Translations under genes and position numbers: made by a program
Source of the DNA: Amorphochlora amoebiformis
Lineage: Eukaryota > Cercozoa > Chlorarachniophyceae
DNA length: 64,000 bases
Assembly (NCBI GenBank): GCA_054601695.1
Contig: BAAHQB010000079.1
Coordinates: 372,001-436,000 of the forward strand
Direction: 5' to 3'
In this document: in pieces, positions 54,394 through 64,000 of the stretch
How positions within the stretch are numbered: position 1 is the stretch's first letter
Layout: each line of letters starts with the position of its first letter
Notes under the pieces: model-generated
Seen by the model: only the letters and a program-made list of their open reading frames with translations
The model's database searches: none
What the model was told of the DNA's origin: nothing

Positions 54394-54529
54394 TTTATAC
54401 GTACACAATTTTTTTTTTTTATGTGCGTATGTGTGTGTATTATGTGTGTAAATATTTTATGCGTACACAATTTGTTTTTTTTTTATGTGCGTATGTGTGT
54501 GTATTATGTGTGTAAATATTTGTATGGAT
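54394..54529 (+). repeat. Tandem duplication of a 68-base unit with T-runs
   Basis: ATTTTATACGTACACAATTT, a T-run, then ATGTGCGTATGTGTGTGTAT occurs twice head to tail with few differences. A second small tandem pair (CGAAAAAGACGACATAAACG) lies at 54791-54855. Confidence 0.75.
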
Positions 54530-54987
54530 TTGGTAAATCATTCGAGATATCACAATAAGATGTCTAAACAAAATTTTGGATCCTTTGGTCAAAGTTTGGT
54601 GGATGTGTGTATGGCATTGGCATTCGCATACAATAAACGTTACCGTCGTTACATTCTGAAAGAAACGGTACAAGTTCTTGATATTGATAATGACTAATAA
54701 TGCATGACCGTTATTGGTAATATTATTAAGAAACCTTCGAAACTGCCAATTCAAATTAATGTCTTCAGGAAACCATTTTCCAGACGATTATCGAAAAAGA
54801 CGACATAAACGAAAGAAAGTGAGTGTCGAAAAAGACGACATAAACGACAGGAAGCAGAAGCAACTACATTGAAGAAACTCTGGCTATACCAGTTTGCTTT
54901 GTAATAGATGTCCCAATCCTTCCACCTCTTCCACTTTGCATGATTGCCTCAGGAAACAGTTGTGATGGGATCAATTTGACAGGAAGC

Positions 54988-63611
<8,624 letters not shown>

Positions 63612-63743
63612 GTATTTTTAAGCTTATATGGATGTATATGTATATATACATATACATATACATATATATACGATATATTCATATATATATATATATATAT
63701 ATATGTTGAAAGGGAGAGAGAGAACTATAGATGTATATATATT

Positions 63744-63800
<57 letters not shown>

Positions 63801-64000
63801 ATATATATATCCCCGAAATGTATTCGAAGTTACAAATATCGTCTATATATATATACATATATGCACATTGGTATGTGCATTAAGTTACACACGCACACTA
63901 CACAAACATATATACATATGTTTGTTTATTTATTTCCGATGTGCTTTGAAATTGCAACATCTATAGGCATCTATGTAAAATTGTGTATAGACAAGTGAAT

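Overview
This is a nuclear window from an intron-rich eukaryote, most likely a photosynthetic or osmotrophic protist. The evidence is short exons (27-265 bases) with GT-AG introns, a plant/algal/fungal-type NRT2 nitrate transporter, interstitial TTAGGG/CCCTAA telomere-type arrays, and standard stop codons. Lineage cannot be fixed from this window; an ochrophyte-like alga is a guess. Almost every intron is filled with (TA)n arrays, so most long open frames here are reading frames through TA repeat and not genes. The genes below were built by joining short exons at splice sites and checking that reading phase carries across each junction.

Layout, left to right. (1) 424-15421, +: a partial membrane protein with a Cys-rich segment, a membrane segment, a SAM-like domain and an EF-hand-like loop, ending at 15421. 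(2) 15422-18198: a CTAG-rich tract, a dispersed repeat copy and the upstream region of the next gene. (3) 18199-32679, +: a complete 17-exon NRT2 high-affinity nitrate transporter, 606 residues. (4) 32680-34377: a spacer with a possible small eIF1AD-like first exon on the minus strand. (5) 34378-43665, -: a complete 13-exon mitochondrial carrier (SLC25, NAD/folate/pyrimidine-nucleotide type), 340 residues. (6) 43772-46848 or further, +: an Arg/Asp/Ser-rich splicing-type protein whose start lies 106 bases from the divergent carrier start. (7) 48311-50381, +: a complete 73-residue UBL5/Hub1 ubiquitin-like splicing modifier in three exons. (8) 50382-54987: CTAG-rich tract, a second copy of the dispersed repeat (inverted, broken by TA arrays), an unidentified ORF and a hairpin. 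(9) 54988-63611, +: a secreted Reeler-domain protein with a Cys-rich second half, running off the right edge.

The genes do not form an obvious pathway. The RS/RD-rich protein and UBL5 are both splicing-type proteins lying head to tail, which is notable where introns are so extreme. The most unusual feature is in the introns: several hold degenerate direct or inverted copies of neighbouring exon-intron junctions separated by TA arrays. One dispersed repeat exists both without and with TA arrays plus a flanking duplication, which suggests how such copies arise.
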